A DNA stretch of 64,000 nt from Saprospiraceae bacterium (GCA_016715245.1 JADKAS010000033.1:186001-250000), one strand, 5' to 3'. Positions 40,368 through 50,670 are shown, counted from the first letter of the stretch. Translations and numbers: made by a program. The notes: a model not told the origin generated them from the letters alone.

Positions 40368-42215
40368 TTACATCCTGTCGGGCATTTCTATTCCCAACAG
40401 ATTAAGAGAAGTTTGCAGTGCGTTGGCTACTTCCTTACTGAGACTCAATCTGAAATCTATTAAAGAAGCTGTTTCCGCACTGAGTATTCTGGTTTCGTGA
40501 TAATATTTGTGAAATTCCTTAGCAAGAGTGTATGCATAATTTGCAACGCCGGAAGGTTCGTACTGTTTGGCAGCGTTTGAAATAACTTCTGGAAATGACA
40601 TCAGTAGTTGAATCAATGTTTTTTCCCCTTCATTGAGTGTTTCAGGAAGCATGAAGGTTTTGTTTTGAGTTGCAGAGTCTGACTTTCTGAATAAAGACTG
40701 GATTATTACAAAGGCATTTTGAATATACGGACCAGTAGCACCTTGCATATCAACAGATTCCTTTGGATCGAAAATCATCCTTTTTTGTGGCTGAACCTTT
40801 ATTATGAAAAATTTAATGGCGCCCAAACCGATTTTATAAAAAATATTTTCCTGTTCCTCCACAGTCATGTGGGCAAGTTCTCCCCTTTCTCCCGCATTGA
40901 GTTTTGCCTCAGATATTACTTCAGCAATCAAGTCGTCTGCGTCGACTACAGTACCTTCACGTGATTTCATTTTCCCGGTTGGAAGATCTACCATACCATA
41001 AGATAAGTGAAACAAACCGTCAGCAAATGGTTCACCCAGTCTTTTAGCAATTTCAAATAACACTTTGAAATGATAGTCCTGTTCGTCAGCCACGGTATAA
41101 ATCATTTTTTTAGCACCAAAATCTTCATATCTTTTTATGGCTGTGCCTATATCCTGAGTGATATATACTGAGGTGCCATCACTTCGCAATACAATTTTTT
41201 TATCCATGCCGGCATCTTCCAGATCTATCCAAACACTGGAATCAGGCAAGCGGTAAAAAACGCCTTTGACAAGACCTTCCTCCACTACTTTTTTACCCAA
41301 GATATAGGTTTCAGACTCGTAGTAAACGGAATCAAAAGAAACACCAAGTGTTTTATAGGTTGTATCAAAACCTTCATAAACCCATCCATTCATTTGTTTC
41401 CATAACTGAATGGTATCATTAGCCCCTGCTTCCCATTCAAGAAGCATATTTCTTGCTTCTGCTCCAAGGGGAGAAAATTCATTGAAATAGGTGTTTTTAA
41501 ACACTTTGAAAAAATCTGTCTTTTCCTGATTTTCCTTTTTTTGTCCTAGATAAATTTTTCCTCCTTCTTCTGATTCGCTAAAAGCAGTATATTCTTTTAC
41601 AAATTCCTGTTCGAATTTAACATAAAAATCGCCGACAAAATGATCCCCTTTAATTCCAGTGGTTTCGGGTGTTTTTCCTTCTCCCCACTTTTTCCAGGCG
41701 AGCATACTTTTACAAATGGCAATACCTCTGTCATTAATCACTTGAGTTGTTACCACTTCATTTCCTTCGAATTCCAGAATTTTGCTTACAGACCAACCCA
41801 ACAATATATTTCTGATATGACCAAGGTGCAATGGTTTATTGGTATTGGGCGATGAATACTCAACCAAAACTTTTTCTCCTGTTGGTTTTCTACTTGAAAA
41901 ATATTCCTTTTGCTGAATTTTAGAAAACGCTTCCAGCCAGAAAGAATCTTTCAGAGATAGATTCAGGAAACCTTTGACTACATTGTATTTTTCGACAATA
42001 GTTGAGTTATTAATTAGCCAATTGCCTAAAGTTTCACCAATAACCTCCGGAGACTTACCTGCCTGTTTCACCAGTGGAAAAACCACAAAAGTAACATGCC
42101 CTTCGAATTCCTTTTTGGTTTCATTAAGAATCACATCAAAGTTGCCTTCCACAGCAAATAAAGATTCGTTGATTCCCCTTAAAATTTCTTCATGTAACGT
42201 TTTGTAAAAAAACAT
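40368..42215 (-). CDS. argS: Arginyl-tRNA synthetase
   Basis: A 615-residue class I synthetase that charges tRNA-Arg. It has the N-terminal additional domain, then the HIGH motif in SSPNTNKPLHLGHIRNILLG, the KMSKS-equivalent region KMKSREGTVVDADDLI, and the C-terminal DALR anticodon-binding domain ending in NALQTSLNLLGIEMPDRM. Length matches the longer Bacteroidota ArgRS. The gene sits between glnS and a cation exchanger, all on the minus strand with gaps of 10-16 bases. Confidence 0.96.
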   Translation of the reverse strand: MFFYKTLHEEILRGINESLFAVEGNFDVILNETKKEFEGHVTFVVFPLVKQAGKSPEVIGETLGNWLINNSTIVEKYNVVKGFLNLSLKDSFWLEAFSKIQQKEYFSSRKPTGEKVLVEYSSPNTNKPLHLGHIRNILLGWSVSKILEFEGNEVVTTQVINDRGIAICKSMLAWKKWGEGKTPETTGIKGDHFVGDFYVKFEQEFVKEYTAFSESEEGGKIYLGQKKENQEKTDFFKVFKNTYFNEFSPLGAEARNMLLEWEAGANDTIQLWKQMNGWVYEGFDTTYKTLGVSFDSVYYESETYILGKKVVEEGLVKGVFYRLPDSSVWIDLEDAGMDKKIVLRSDGTSVYITQDIGTAIKRYEDFGAKKMIYTVADEQDYHFKVLFEIAKRLGEPFADGLFHLSYGMVDLPTGKMKSREGTVVDADDLIAEVISEAKLNAGERGELAHMTVEEQENIFYKIGLGAIKFFIIKVQPQKRMIFDPKESVDMQGATGPYIQNAFVIIQSLFRKSDSATQNKTFMLPETLNEGEKTLIQLLMSFPEVISNAAKQYEPSGVANYAYTLAKEFHKYYHETRILSAETASLIDFRLSLSKEVANALQTSLNLLGIEMPDRM

Positions 42216-42225
42216 ATTTTATATT

Positions 42226-43197
42226 TTATCCTCTGGCCAACAGGTACATAACATAAACACAATACGCCAATATATATACAACTCCATGCCAGCTTTTTAC
42301 TTCCAGTTTTCGGCTTATTATCATTAAAAGGACGATAAGTGTAGAAGCAAGCAAGACCACAAAAGCGTCAAAATTATTGGCTTTGTTCATCGGTAACGGG
42401 CTGATTACAGCACTCAATCCAAGAATCCACAATAAATTAAATATATTGGAACCTACCACATTACCTACAGCAACATCAACATTTCCTTTTCTGGCAGCAA
42501 CAATGGATGTCATCATTTCAGGTAAAGAAGTTCCTATGGCGACAATCGTCAAACCGATAAATGCCTGACTCATTCCCAATAAGGTCGCAAAATGTACTGC
42601 TCCATCTACAACCCATTTACCGCCAAAAAAAAGCATGGCAATACCCGCTAAAATTAAGCTCCATTCTCTGAGAACATTCAACTTTTCAGGTTTTTCTTCT
42701 TTGTTATTCATTCTGTCATTCAAAGCCGTCATAACAATATAAGCAAAAAACAAAAAGAAAAAAAACAGTATGGTCATTCCATCATATCTGCTCAACCCTT
42801 CCAAAGTGTCGTTGGCACCCCAAATTTCAGCATTTCCCAAAAAACCAACAATCATGATAGCAGCCATGGAAAAAGGAATTTCCGCAATAACCGTGTCTTT
42901 AGAAAGCGGCAATTTCCTGATAATAGCTGACATACCCAGTATCAGTAAAACATTGGCAATATTACTTCCGTACACATTACCTATTGCTATATCTACATTG
43001 CCCTGTGCACTTGCCAGAAGGTTGACTATCAGTTCCGGTAGTGAAGTTCCAATAGAAACAATAGTCAACCCTATGACCATGTCTGAAATACCAAAAGTTT
43101 TAGCCAGGGCCGAAGCTGCCTCCACTAAAAACTCCGCTCCTTTTATAAGGAGCACAAAACCGATAAAAAAGAGAATATATATTAATATTGTTTCCAC
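42226..43197 (-). CDS. Calcium/sodium antiporter, CaCA family (YrbG type)
   Basis: A 323-residue inner-membrane exchanger with about 10 helices in two homologous halves. Each half carries the alpha-repeat: VSIGTSLPELIVNLLAS with GNVYGSNIANVLLILG in the first, and VAIGTSLPEMMTSIVAARKG with GNVVGSNIFNLLWILG in the second. The acidic residues in the GTSLPE motifs bind the cation. The reaction is likely calcium efflux in exchange for sodium. It is closely packed between argS (10 bases) and valS (4 bases), which suggests a shared transcript. Confidence 0.93.
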   Translation of the reverse strand: METILIYILFFIGFVLLIKGAEFLVEAASALAKTFGISDMVIGLTIVSIGTSLPELIVNLLASAQGNVDIAIGNVYGSNIANVLLILGMSAIIRKLPLSKDTVIAEIPFSMAAIMIVGFLGNAEIWGANDTLEGLSRYDGMTILFFFFLFFAYIVMTALNDRMNNKEEKPEKLNVLREWSLILAGIAMLFFGGKWVVDGAVHFATLLGMSQAFIGLTIVAIGTSLPEMMTSIVAARKGNVDVAVGNVVGSNIFNLLWILGLSAVISPLPMNKANNFDAFVVLLASTLIVLLMIISRKLEVKSWHGVVYILAYCVYVMYLLARG

Positions 43198-43201
43198 GAA
43201 A

Positions 43202-45828
43202 TTAATTTTTATTGAATTGTTTTAATTGTTCTGCGAGTATTTTTATTCTTTCTTTTCCATCTGCAAGTTTGGCTTTTTCCCTTTCAACGACCTCAGCCGG
43301 TGCTCCGGAAACAAATCTTTCGTTTTCCAGCTTTTTTAGTACTGAAGTAACAAAACCTTTTTGGTATTCAAGTTCTTTGATGATTTCTTCGACCATTTCA
43401 GAAGTGTCTTCCTGTAAAGTGATTCCCAAAATACATTTCTCAGTTCCGGATATAAATACCAACCCATCCTTGTCTTCTTTTGTGGTTGACAAAGAAGATA
43501 AAAAGGCCATTTTCTGAACTAATTCAGACCATCCGCTGAGTTGAAAAAGAGCACGTGACCTTTCTGTTTCTATGATGTGAAGCGGAATTTCCTCACGCAT
43601 TTTTATTCCATGTTTATTTCTGCTATCCCGAACCTGAGTTATAATTTCTTTTGCCTGTTCGACCTTGGATATCAAATCTTTATCATAAGTTCCGACTTCC
43701 GGAAAAGGGCTGACAATACAATCTATAAATGCTTTATCCTCGTGTAATGCGTGCCATAACTCTTCAGTGATAAACGGCATATATGGATGGAGTAAAGTGC
43801 AAATATTTTTAAATAATGTTACCGTATTCGATTTTGTTTCCGCTGAAACAACACCATCCTGAGGTTTTACTATTTCCAGATACCAGGAACAAAAATCTGT
43901 CCACACGAATGAGTATATGGAAATCAGGGCCTCAGACAAACGGTATTCGTCTATATTTTTGACAACCTCTTCAACCAGTTCTTTGTGTTTTTGAGAAAGC
44001 CACAAAAAGGCAAGTTGATCAGCTTCCGATGGTTTTTTACTTTCATCAGTTTGCCAACCTTCTACCAACTTCAACGCATTCCACATTTTATTGCAGAAAT
44101 TCCTTCCCTGTTCACAAAGTTTTTCATCAAATAAAAGATCACCCCCTGCAGGAGAACATGACATCATGCCAAACCTCACACCATCTGCTCCATAATCGGC
44201 AATAAGCTGTAATGCATCAGGACTATTGCCAAGTGATTTACTCATTTTACGGCGCATTTTATCTCTTACCATTCCGGTAAAATAAACGTCATGGAAAGGT
44301 TTTTCTCCCATCCACTCATACCCCGCTATGATCATTCTGGCTACCCATAAAAATATAATATCCCAGCCTGTAACCAGCACACTTGTCGGATAATAATAGT
44401 CAATCTCCTCTTTGTTACGGAAACCGTCAAAAACGCTTATTGGCCATAGCCAGGATGAAAACCAGGTATCTAATACGTCTTCATCCTGTCTCAAATCTTG
44501 TAAAGCAATGTCAGGATACTTTTGGCGCGCCTGAAGCAAGGCTTCCTCTTCGTTGACCGCGACAAAAATATCATCCTGGTAGTACCAGGCGGGAATACGG
44601 TGTCCCCACCACAACTGACGGGAAATACACCAGTCCCTGATATTTTCCATCCAGTGTTTATAGATGTTTTTCTGATTTTTAGGAAAAAAGGAAACGTTGT
44701 CATTCATCACATTTTCCAGAGCCGGTTTCACAATGGATGGCATATCGACATACCATTGAAGTGACAGGCGCGGTTCAACTACAGCATTTGTTCTTTCAGA
44801 ACGGCCTACATTATTCTGATAATTTTCCGCTTTTTGTAAAAAACCCGCATTGTCGAGATCTTTGACAAACTTTTTGCGCACTACAAATCTGTCTTCTCCT
44901 AAATAAATTGTAGCCTCTCTACTCATGGTAGCGTCTTCATTAAATATTTCGACGACTTCCAGGTTATGGCGTTTTCCAATTTCGTAATCATTCATATCGT
45001 GGGCAGGCGTAACTTTTAATGCCCCTGTGCCAAATTCACGATCCACATATTCATCGGCAATAATTGGTATTTTTCTGCCGATGACAGGAACAACCGCTTT
45101 TTTACCATGAAGATGAAAATATCTCTCATCCTCAGGGTGAACGGCAATGGCTGTATCTCCGGGAATAGTTTCAGGCCTTGTGGTAGCGATAACCAGAAAT
45201 TCATCACTGCCCTCTATCTGATATTTTACATGGTAAAGCTGACTGTTTTCATTGGCATACAATACTTCTTCGTTTGATAAAACGGTTTTGGCTTCAGGGT
45301 CCCAGTTGACCATTCTTTTACCACGGTAAAGTTTTCCTTTATGATAAAGGTCTACAAAAACTTTCAATACGGCAGAAGATCTTACTTCATCCATGGTAAA
45401 AGCGGTTCTGTCCCAGTCGCAGGATGCACCAAGCTTTTTAATTGGTTTAAAATAATCCCACCATATTCTTCTTTCCATGCCCATGCATGATCGAGGAATT
45501 CTTCTCTTGTAAGGTCAGATTTTTTGATACCTTTTTCGCGTAGCAGTTTTACCACTTTGGCCTCAGTGGCAATAGATGCGTGATCAGTACCCGGAACCCA
45601 ACAGGCGTTTTTACCTTCCTGACGCGCTTTGCGTATGAGAACATCCTGAATGGTATTATTGAGCATATGGCCCATATGAAGAACTCCTGTCACATTGGGT
45701 GGAGGAATTATGATGGTGTATGGCTCACGATTGTCAGGTTTTGATGAAAAATAATTTTTTTTCATCCAGTGTTCGTACCATTTTTCTTCCGTTTCTGAAG
45801 GTGTATATTTTGCGCTTCGTTCTTTCAT
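43202..45828 (-). CDS. valS: Valyl-tRNA synthetase (one frameshift)
   Basis: Charges tRNA-Val; about 875 residues after repair. The N-terminal frame starts at 45828 (MKERSAKYTPSETEEKWYEHW), contains the HIGH motif PPPNVTGVLHMGHMLNN and loses frame near 45437. There a run of five T on the plus strand stands where six would give NQLKKLGASCDWDRTAFTMDE. The rest runs to 43202 with the CP1 editing domain (TTRPETIPGDTAI, LKVTPAHDMNDYEIG), the KMSKSLGNSPD motif, the anticodon-binding domain and the C-terminal coiled coil (GAPAEVVEREKAKLADG). An indispensable gene, so the shift is almost surely a sequence error. Confidence 0.95.
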
Positions 45829-46436
45829 TCCCTGGTATAATATTTTAGAGGTAATGCTACTTTTGTCCCGTTTATTTTTTCGTATATGATAATAAAATTA
45901 TTGTAGTCATTTTCGTCAAAGGTCTGGTTAAATAATTGTTTTCCGGAAAGGGTATTTGCCAGTGCAGGTGTTGAATTGGAATGGCCGACTATCACTACAG
46001 CCTCAAGATTATCATCTGATTCTATTTCATTAACGAGGGCCCTGATATTTTTATGATCATAAGGTTTTATGGAAATCACTTTTATATCTGCGAGGGAATC
46101 CACTGTAAATAATGTTCTTGTAAAAAAACTTGAATATATACCATCAACCCTGGTGGCTCGCAGAATGTCGGCTAAAGCTGTTGCTCTTTTCAATCCTTTT
46201 TCCGTAAGTCCGGGATTGTCTTTAGGGATGGTATCTTTTTCAGCGTGTCTGATGAGATAATACACTTTTTTCACACTATCCATAACATGATAATCACCTG
46301 AAAGAGTAAAAATACTATCACCCTTGATTGCCGAAACTTCCTGGTTTGAAATATCTTTTTGCTTTACTTCATTTTTACAGGAATAAAATAATATACCTGT
46401 GCAAACCAATACTGATAAATAAATAATTCTGGTCAT
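45825..46436 (-). CDS. Histidine phosphatase family lipoprotein (SixA/PGAM-like)
   Basis: A 203-residue lipoprotein (lipobox FYSCKN). The phosphoglycerate mutase-like core has the catalytic motif YLIRHAEK, the second His in VIVGHSNS, and Glu/Arg positions typical of branch-1 histidine phosphatases (DGIYSSFFTRTLFTVDSL). It likely removes phosphate from a small molecule or protein at the envelope; the substrate is unknown. Its stop overlaps the valS start by four bases, so translation of the two may be coupled. Confidence 0.85.
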   Translation of the reverse strand: MTRIIYLSVLVCTGILFYSCKNEVKQKDISNQEVSAIKGDSIFTLSGDYHVMDSVKKVYYLIRHAEKDTIPKDNPGLTEKGLKRATALADILRATRVDGIYSSFFTRTLFTVDSLADIKVISIKPYDHKNIRALVNEIESDDNLEAVVIVGHSNSTPALANTLSGKQLFNQTFDENDYNNFIIIYEKINGTKVALPLKYYTRE

Positions 46437-46459
46437 TACAATTCATTTAAAATAGCAGA

Positions 46460-47728
46460 TCAGGAGTAAGCGGGATGTGACATTGGTTTCAGATTTTCAA
46501 TTTCAACCTGACCATTCAATAAATCTTCCAGTGTTTCTCTTTGTCTTATAAGATAATCAATTCCGTTGAAGATAAAAACTTCGGCCGGTCTGTAACGGCT
46601 GTTGTAATTGGAAGACATAGTGTAACAATATGCTCCGGCATTATAAAACGCCAGAATATCCCCTTCCGAAATCTCATGTAATCTTCTGTTGACACCGAAT
46701 GTATCTGTTTCACAAATATATCCTACAATGGTATAAAAACGATATCTTCCTTCCGTATTGGAAATGTTGACAATTTTGTGGTAAGCATCATACAACATAG
46801 GTCTGATAAGATGGTTCAGTCCGGAATCAACCCCTGCAAAAACCGTCGAAGTGGTTTGTTTTACAACATTTACTTTGACAAGAAAAGTACCCGCTTCACT
46901 AACCAGAAATTTTCCAGGCTCAAACATCAGGGTAAGATTTCTTCCATATTCAGTACAAAAATCCATAAACCTGTTGGTAATTTTTTCGCCAAGTTCCTCA
47001 ATATCTGTTTCTATGTCCTCTTCCTTGTAGGGAACTTTAAAACCACTGCCAAAGTCAATATAGGAAAGATTTTCAAACTCTTTAGCCACCTGAAAGAGAA
47101 TTTCCGTTCCTTGAAGAAATACGTCTATATCAAGAATATCAGAACCGGTATGCATATGAACCCCATCAACATGAAGTCCGGTAGCTTTAATAATCCTATG
47201 AATAAGCGGCATTTGGTGAAAAGAAATACCAAATTTTGAATCTATATGTCCGGTTGAAATTTTACTGTTGCCACCGGCCATAATATGAGGATTGATGCGG
47301 ATACAAACCGGGTAATCGGGGTATAATGTCCCGAATTGTTCAAGAATAGAAATATTATCGATGTTAATCCTAACTCCGAGATGCACAGCCTGCCCTATTT
47401 CCTCTATAGAAACACAATTGGGCGTATACATAATGTTTTCAGGCAAAAAACCAGCCTTAAGGCCAATCTGAACCTCCTGAATGGAAACAGTATCAAGTCC
47501 TGCTCCCAAACTAAACATATAGCGAAGTATGTTTATATTATTAAGTGCCTTTGCAGCATAATTAATCTTCAAGTCCGGCACCTTAAAAGCATTTATCAAT
47601 CGGTCATATTGTCTTTTGATAACCTCAGATTCATAAACGTACAATGGACATCCATATTTTTCTACCAGTTTCAAAGGGCTGATACTTCCCTCTAACACGT
47701 AGGTGCCATTAAAATTTATCATGAACAA
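46460..47728 (-). CDS. lysA: Diaminopimelate decarboxylase
   Basis: Decarboxylates meso-diaminopimelate to lysine. A PLP enzyme of the alanine racemase-like fold, 422 residues (420 from the Met at residue 3). The PLP lysine lies in INYAAKALNN, the substrate/dimer region in HMHTGSDILD, the phosphate-binding FGSGFKVPY (as IDFGSGFKVP), and the C-terminal signature in ICETDTFG and AGAYCYTMSSNYNSR. Full length and intact. Located upstream of the phosphatase and valS on the minus strand. Confidence 0.95.
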   Translation of the reverse strand: MFMINFNGTYVLEGSISPLKLVEKYGCPLYVYESEVIKRQYDRLINAFKVPDLKINYAAKALNNINILRYMFSLGAGLDTVSIQEVQIGLKAGFLPENIMYTPNCVSIEEIGQAVHLGVRINIDNISILEQFGTLYPDYPVCIRINPHIMAGGNSKISTGHIDSKFGISFHQMPLIHRIIKATGLHVDGVHMHTGSDILDIDVFLQGTEILFQVAKEFENLSYIDFGSGFKVPYKEEDIETDIEELGEKITNRFMDFCTEYGRNLTLMFEPGKFLVSEAGTFLVKVNVVKQTTSTVFAGVDSGLNHLIRPMLYDAYHKIVNISNTEGRYRFYTIVGYICETDTFGVNRRLHEISEGDILAFYNAGAYCYTMSSNYNSRYRPAEVFIFNGIDYLIRQRETLEDLLNGQVEIENLKPMSHPAYS

Positions 47729-47824
47729 TTTCTTTTGTAATCACCGCAAAATTATAAAAATTATACGGTTTTTCCTGAAATTAACAATTCATTATAAAAC
47801 GGTCGGATTTATAATCGGTCGGCA

Positions 47825-49066
47825 TTAAAGAGAAGAAAGCAACCAATTTCCGTCATGAGGAGAAACTTCAAAATCATTTAAGGCAAAAACGGCACTCAAT
47901 TCCGAAATATCAAATTTGACGGAAGATAATTCCAGTGTCTGTACAGATAAAAGTATTCCTTTACTCTTTGCCATGTCGATAACCATTTTTTTCATCTCAA
48001 GGAGATAATCTGCAAGCAGGATTGGGACATACTCCTCTATTCTTTTTCTAATTATTTTTTCAATAATGGGAGAAGAAAGTTGATATAAAAACTGGTTTGC
48101 CGTGACGTCTACTTTGATGTTGGCAAAATCCAACATGAGCTTTTCCTGATTAAAAAAGGGAACGGAAGAAATGGTAACCGTACCTTGCAAAGGAGAGCGC
48201 AAAAATATTCTGATTTCGAAAACAGAGGTATTTCTGATGATGATTTTTTCGACATCAAAAGACCTGCCTCCGATTTCATAATTATTAACGTACAACATCA
48301 GAATTCTTTCAAGCCCTTCATACGAACAGAAAAAGTGAATTTGATGTGTTTTGCGTGACATCAGTTCGGCTACCGGTTTTTCAACGCAAACAATTTTCTG
48401 AGGTTGATAAGGCGAAGGTTTATCTGAAATAACAGCTTCATAGTCGGCATAGAGGATAAGTTTTACAGAAGTTGACAAATCCTGAAATCCTACAAAGACC
48501 CATTGCTTGATAAAAAAGTTGGCGTAAAAATCAGGCTTTTGTGATATTTTTATGTTGCGTGCATAATTTTCCTGCAACTCTGACAACTGATGAGAAATAT
48601 TAAACACCGAATTGAAGGTCGACATCCAATTATCCCAGTGATTTTCCTTAACTCTGTTGACGATGATATTTGCCAGAAACTCAAATGGAATATCAAGACT
48701 TCCAATAGTAACGGTAGGCGTTTTGAACCAATCGTGAGATATAAGATCGGCATCAATTTGAATATTTCTGTCTTCCGTTACTTCAAAACGGCAACAAATA
48801 TCCAATCGGATACCACCTTCCCCTTCAACCGAAAAAAGTCCTTCCGGTTTTTTAAAAGTAAAATCCAAAGGAAGGGAGACATTGACCGTTTTTTCACTAA
48901 CTTCAAGTTTCCACTTTTCTTTTACTGCCAACGCCACATCAATCAAAAATCCCCCTGCAGAAAAAGATTCTTTTTCCCATTGACACGAGATGGCTTCTTC
49001 TATACGGGACATAATATCCGATTTGGACCATAACAAAGATATACCGTTGAAAGTCGGGTAAGGCAT
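47825..49066 (-). CDS. DUF4403-like lipid-binding-type protein (tentative)
   Basis: A 413-residue soluble-looking protein without a signal peptide. Its architecture, two similar long beta-rich halves with the pattern MPYPTFNGISLLWSKSDIM at the start, TVTIGSLDIPFEFLAN in the middle and ANIKVDVTANQFLYQL near the end, recalls the DUF4403 family, which is related to BPI/SMP-like lipid-binding folds. I am unsure of the match. It lies between prs and lysA, transcribed with them, with no evident pathway link. Confidence 0.5.
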   Translation of the reverse strand: MPYPTFNGISLLWSKSDIMSRIEEAISCQWEKESFSAGGFLIDVALAVKEKWKLEVSEKTVNVSLPLDFTFKKPEGLFSVEGEGGIRLDICCRFEVTEDRNIQIDADLISHDWFKTPTVTIGSLDIPFEFLANIIVNRVKENHWDNWMSTFNSVFNISHQLSELQENYARNIKISQKPDFYANFFIKQWVFVGFQDLSTSVKLILYADYEAVISDKPSPYQPQKIVCVEKPVAELMSRKTHQIHFFCSYEGLERILMLYVNNYEIGGRSFDVEKIIIRNTSVFEIRIFLRSPLQGTVTISSVPFFNQEKLMLDFANIKVDVTANQFLYQLSSPIIEKIIRKRIEEYVPILLADYLLEMKKMVIDMAKSKGILLSVQTLELSSVKFDISELSAVFALNDFEVSPHDGNWLLSSL

Positions 49067-49179
49067 GTTTGTTTGTTTCAGAATGCAAACATATTACATT
49101 TTTTTATAATATCAAAATTTTGTTTACAGGGTGACTGAAAGTCCGGAACCCAGTCTGAAGAATTTAACTTACAAAACTT

Positions 49180-49979
49180 CTAATCCTTCTCCACAAACAA
49201 TGCTGCAATGGATTTGTATTCGTGAGTGTTGCGAATAGCGCGTGCAAATAATTTAGCGCAGGAAAGGCTCCCTTTTCGATGAGAGCATCTGCTGCTTTAC
49301 ACAATGTCCCTGCGGTATCAATAATATCATCAATCAGGATTATATCTGCTTCTTTTACGTCTCCAATGACGGTTATTCCTGCCACTTCATTGGCAATCCT
49401 TCTTTCTTTGTCGCAGATGACCAGATCTCGCTGAAAATATTTGGCATAACTCCTGGCTCTTTTGACACCACCAACATCCGGAGAGGCAAAGGTGACATTA
49501 CTCAAATCCATCTGAGCGAGAAAAGGCATAAAAATAGCTTCACTTTTTAAATGGTCTACCGGAATGTCAAAAAACCCCTGAATCTGTTCGGCGTGAAGAT
49601 CCATGGTCATAATCCGGTTTACTCCGGATGCCTGAAATAGATTGGCAACAAGTTTAGCGGAAATCGGAACTCTGGGTTTGTCTTTTCTGTCCTGTCGTGC
49701 ATATCCAAAATATGGAACCACTGCGGTAATGTAACCAGCTGAAGCTCTTTTGGCAGAATCAATCATGAGCAACATTTCCATAATATTGTCAGATGAACCA
49801 AAAGTAGATCCAATAAAAAAAACATATGAACCCCTTACGGATTCATTGATTTCCACCTGCATCTCACCATCACTAAACGTTCTCAGCGATATATCCCCGA
49901 GAGGATAACCGTAATAATCTGAAATTTTTTCAGCAAGTGTTCTTGATGTACTGGAAGAAAATAGTTTAACCTCAGGCAT
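49180..49979 (-). CDS. prs: Ribose-phosphate pyrophosphokinase, with an apparent internal deletion
   Basis: Makes PRPP from ribose 5-phosphate and ATP. The N-terminal ~250 residues are typical (FSSSTSRTLAEKI, YFGYARQDRKDKPR, TMDLHAEQIQGFFDIPVDHL, the PRPP loop IDDIIDTAGTL). After LIEKGAF the expected ~45 residues (the THPVLSG to IPLKQ part) are absent. The frame then differs, yet the usual C-terminus SCAKLFARAIRNTHEYKS...VEKD is still encoded up to a TAG at 49180-49182. As read, the out-of-frame product continues to 49164 (271 residues). A deletion of ~140 bases not divisible by three explains this. Since prs is normally essential, assembly error is likely. Confidence 0.9.
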
Positions 49980-50001
49980 GGTTCGATAAATTTAAGGAGC
50001 A

Positions 50002-50032
50002 CAAATGTATATATTTTTTTTATATATACAAA
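50002..50032 (-). promoter_or_regulatory. Promoter of prs
   Basis: On the minus strand TTTG (50029-50032), 19 bases, then TACATTTG (50002-50009): both elements of the Bacteroidota promoter. The start codon at 49979 is 22 bases further on. Confidence 0.68.
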
Positions 50033-50071
50033 AAATATGAAATTTGAATTTTGGAGAAAACGATTAGGGCG

Positions 50072-50123
50072 ATGCCTTTGGCGCAATGGGCAATGGGCAA
50101 TGGGCAATGCCTTTGGCGCAAAT
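50072..50123. repeat. Left repeat cluster of the four-helix-bundle unit
   Basis: Contains GCCTTTGGCGCAA twice (50074-50086 and 50109-50121) around three copies of CAATGGG plus CAATG (50084-50109). A close variant of GGGCAATGCCTTTGGCGCAA lies on the other side of the gene, and CAATGGGCAAT appears there inverted. Confidence 0.8.
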
Positions 50124-50191
50124 TGACCATTTCATTCAAATCATAATAGGCAGAATTTTTGGAACAACTTTTTTTTTAAAACCTAATAATT

Positions 50192-50557
50192 ATGTCTAAT
50201 TACACATTTCAGGAGACTAACATTTACAAAAAAGCATTTCAGCAAGCTATGGAGATATTTGAAATTTCTAAAACATTTCCAAAAGAAGAGACATATTCAT
50301 TAACTGATCAAATAAGACGAAGTTCGAGAAGTGTTTGCGCAAATTACGCAGAAGCTCATAGAAAAAGAAGGTATCCTGCTCATTTTATCTCAAAATTAAC
50401 AGACTGTGATGCGGAAAATTCAGAAACGCTTGTCTGGTTGGATTTCGCTTTGTCATGCAAATATATGACAGAAGAAAAATATAAATATCAAGTATTGCTA
50501 AATAATGAAATTGGGAAACTTCTCGGGCATGCGCTCCTATATCCAAGTAAATATTAA
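50192..50557 (+). CDS. Four-helix-bundle protein (23S rRNA intervening-sequence type)
   Basis: A 121-residue all-helical protein matching the S23/IVS four-helix-bundle family: it starts YTFQETNIYKKAFQQAMEIFEISKTFPKEETYSLTDQIRRSSRSVCANYAEA and has the usual C-terminal EIGKLLGHALLYPSKY (segments split here by family blocks). These proteins are best known as genes inside 23S rRNA insertions and as relatives of the Avd accessory protein of diversity-generating retroelements; their function is not settled. It is the only plus-strand gene in a long minus-strand block and is bordered on both sides by related short repeats. No reverse transcriptase is seen nearby. Confidence 0.88.
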   Translation: MSNYTFQETNIYKKAFQQAMEIFEISKTFPKEETYSLTDQIRRSSRSVCANYAEAHRKRRYPAHFISKLTDCDAENSETLVWLDFALSCKYMTEEKYKYQVLLNNEIGKLLGHALLYPSKY

Positions 50558-50561
50558 GCAG

Positions 50562-50670
50562 TGGACAATGCCTTCGGCGCAATGGACAATGCCTTCGGCT
50601 TAAATTGCGGTAACACATCAATTGCCCATTGCATGCGAAGCTTAATTGCGGCGTAGCCAATTGCCCATTG
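50562..50670. repeat. Right repeat cluster of the four-helix-bundle unit
   Basis: TGGACAATGCCTTCGGC occurs twice with a 21-base period (50562-50578, 50583-50599). CAATTGCCCATTG occurs twice (50619-50631, 50658-50670); its core ATTGCCCATTG is the reverse complement of CAATGGGCAAT in the left cluster. So the gene has both direct and inverted repeat relations between its flanks. Confidence 0.8.

Noticed and set aside
50072..50670. CRISPR array or diversity-generating retroelement at the repeat clusters
   Set aside because: Repeats are too short and irregular for CRISPR, there are no spacers of equal length, and no reverse transcriptase or cas gene is nearby.
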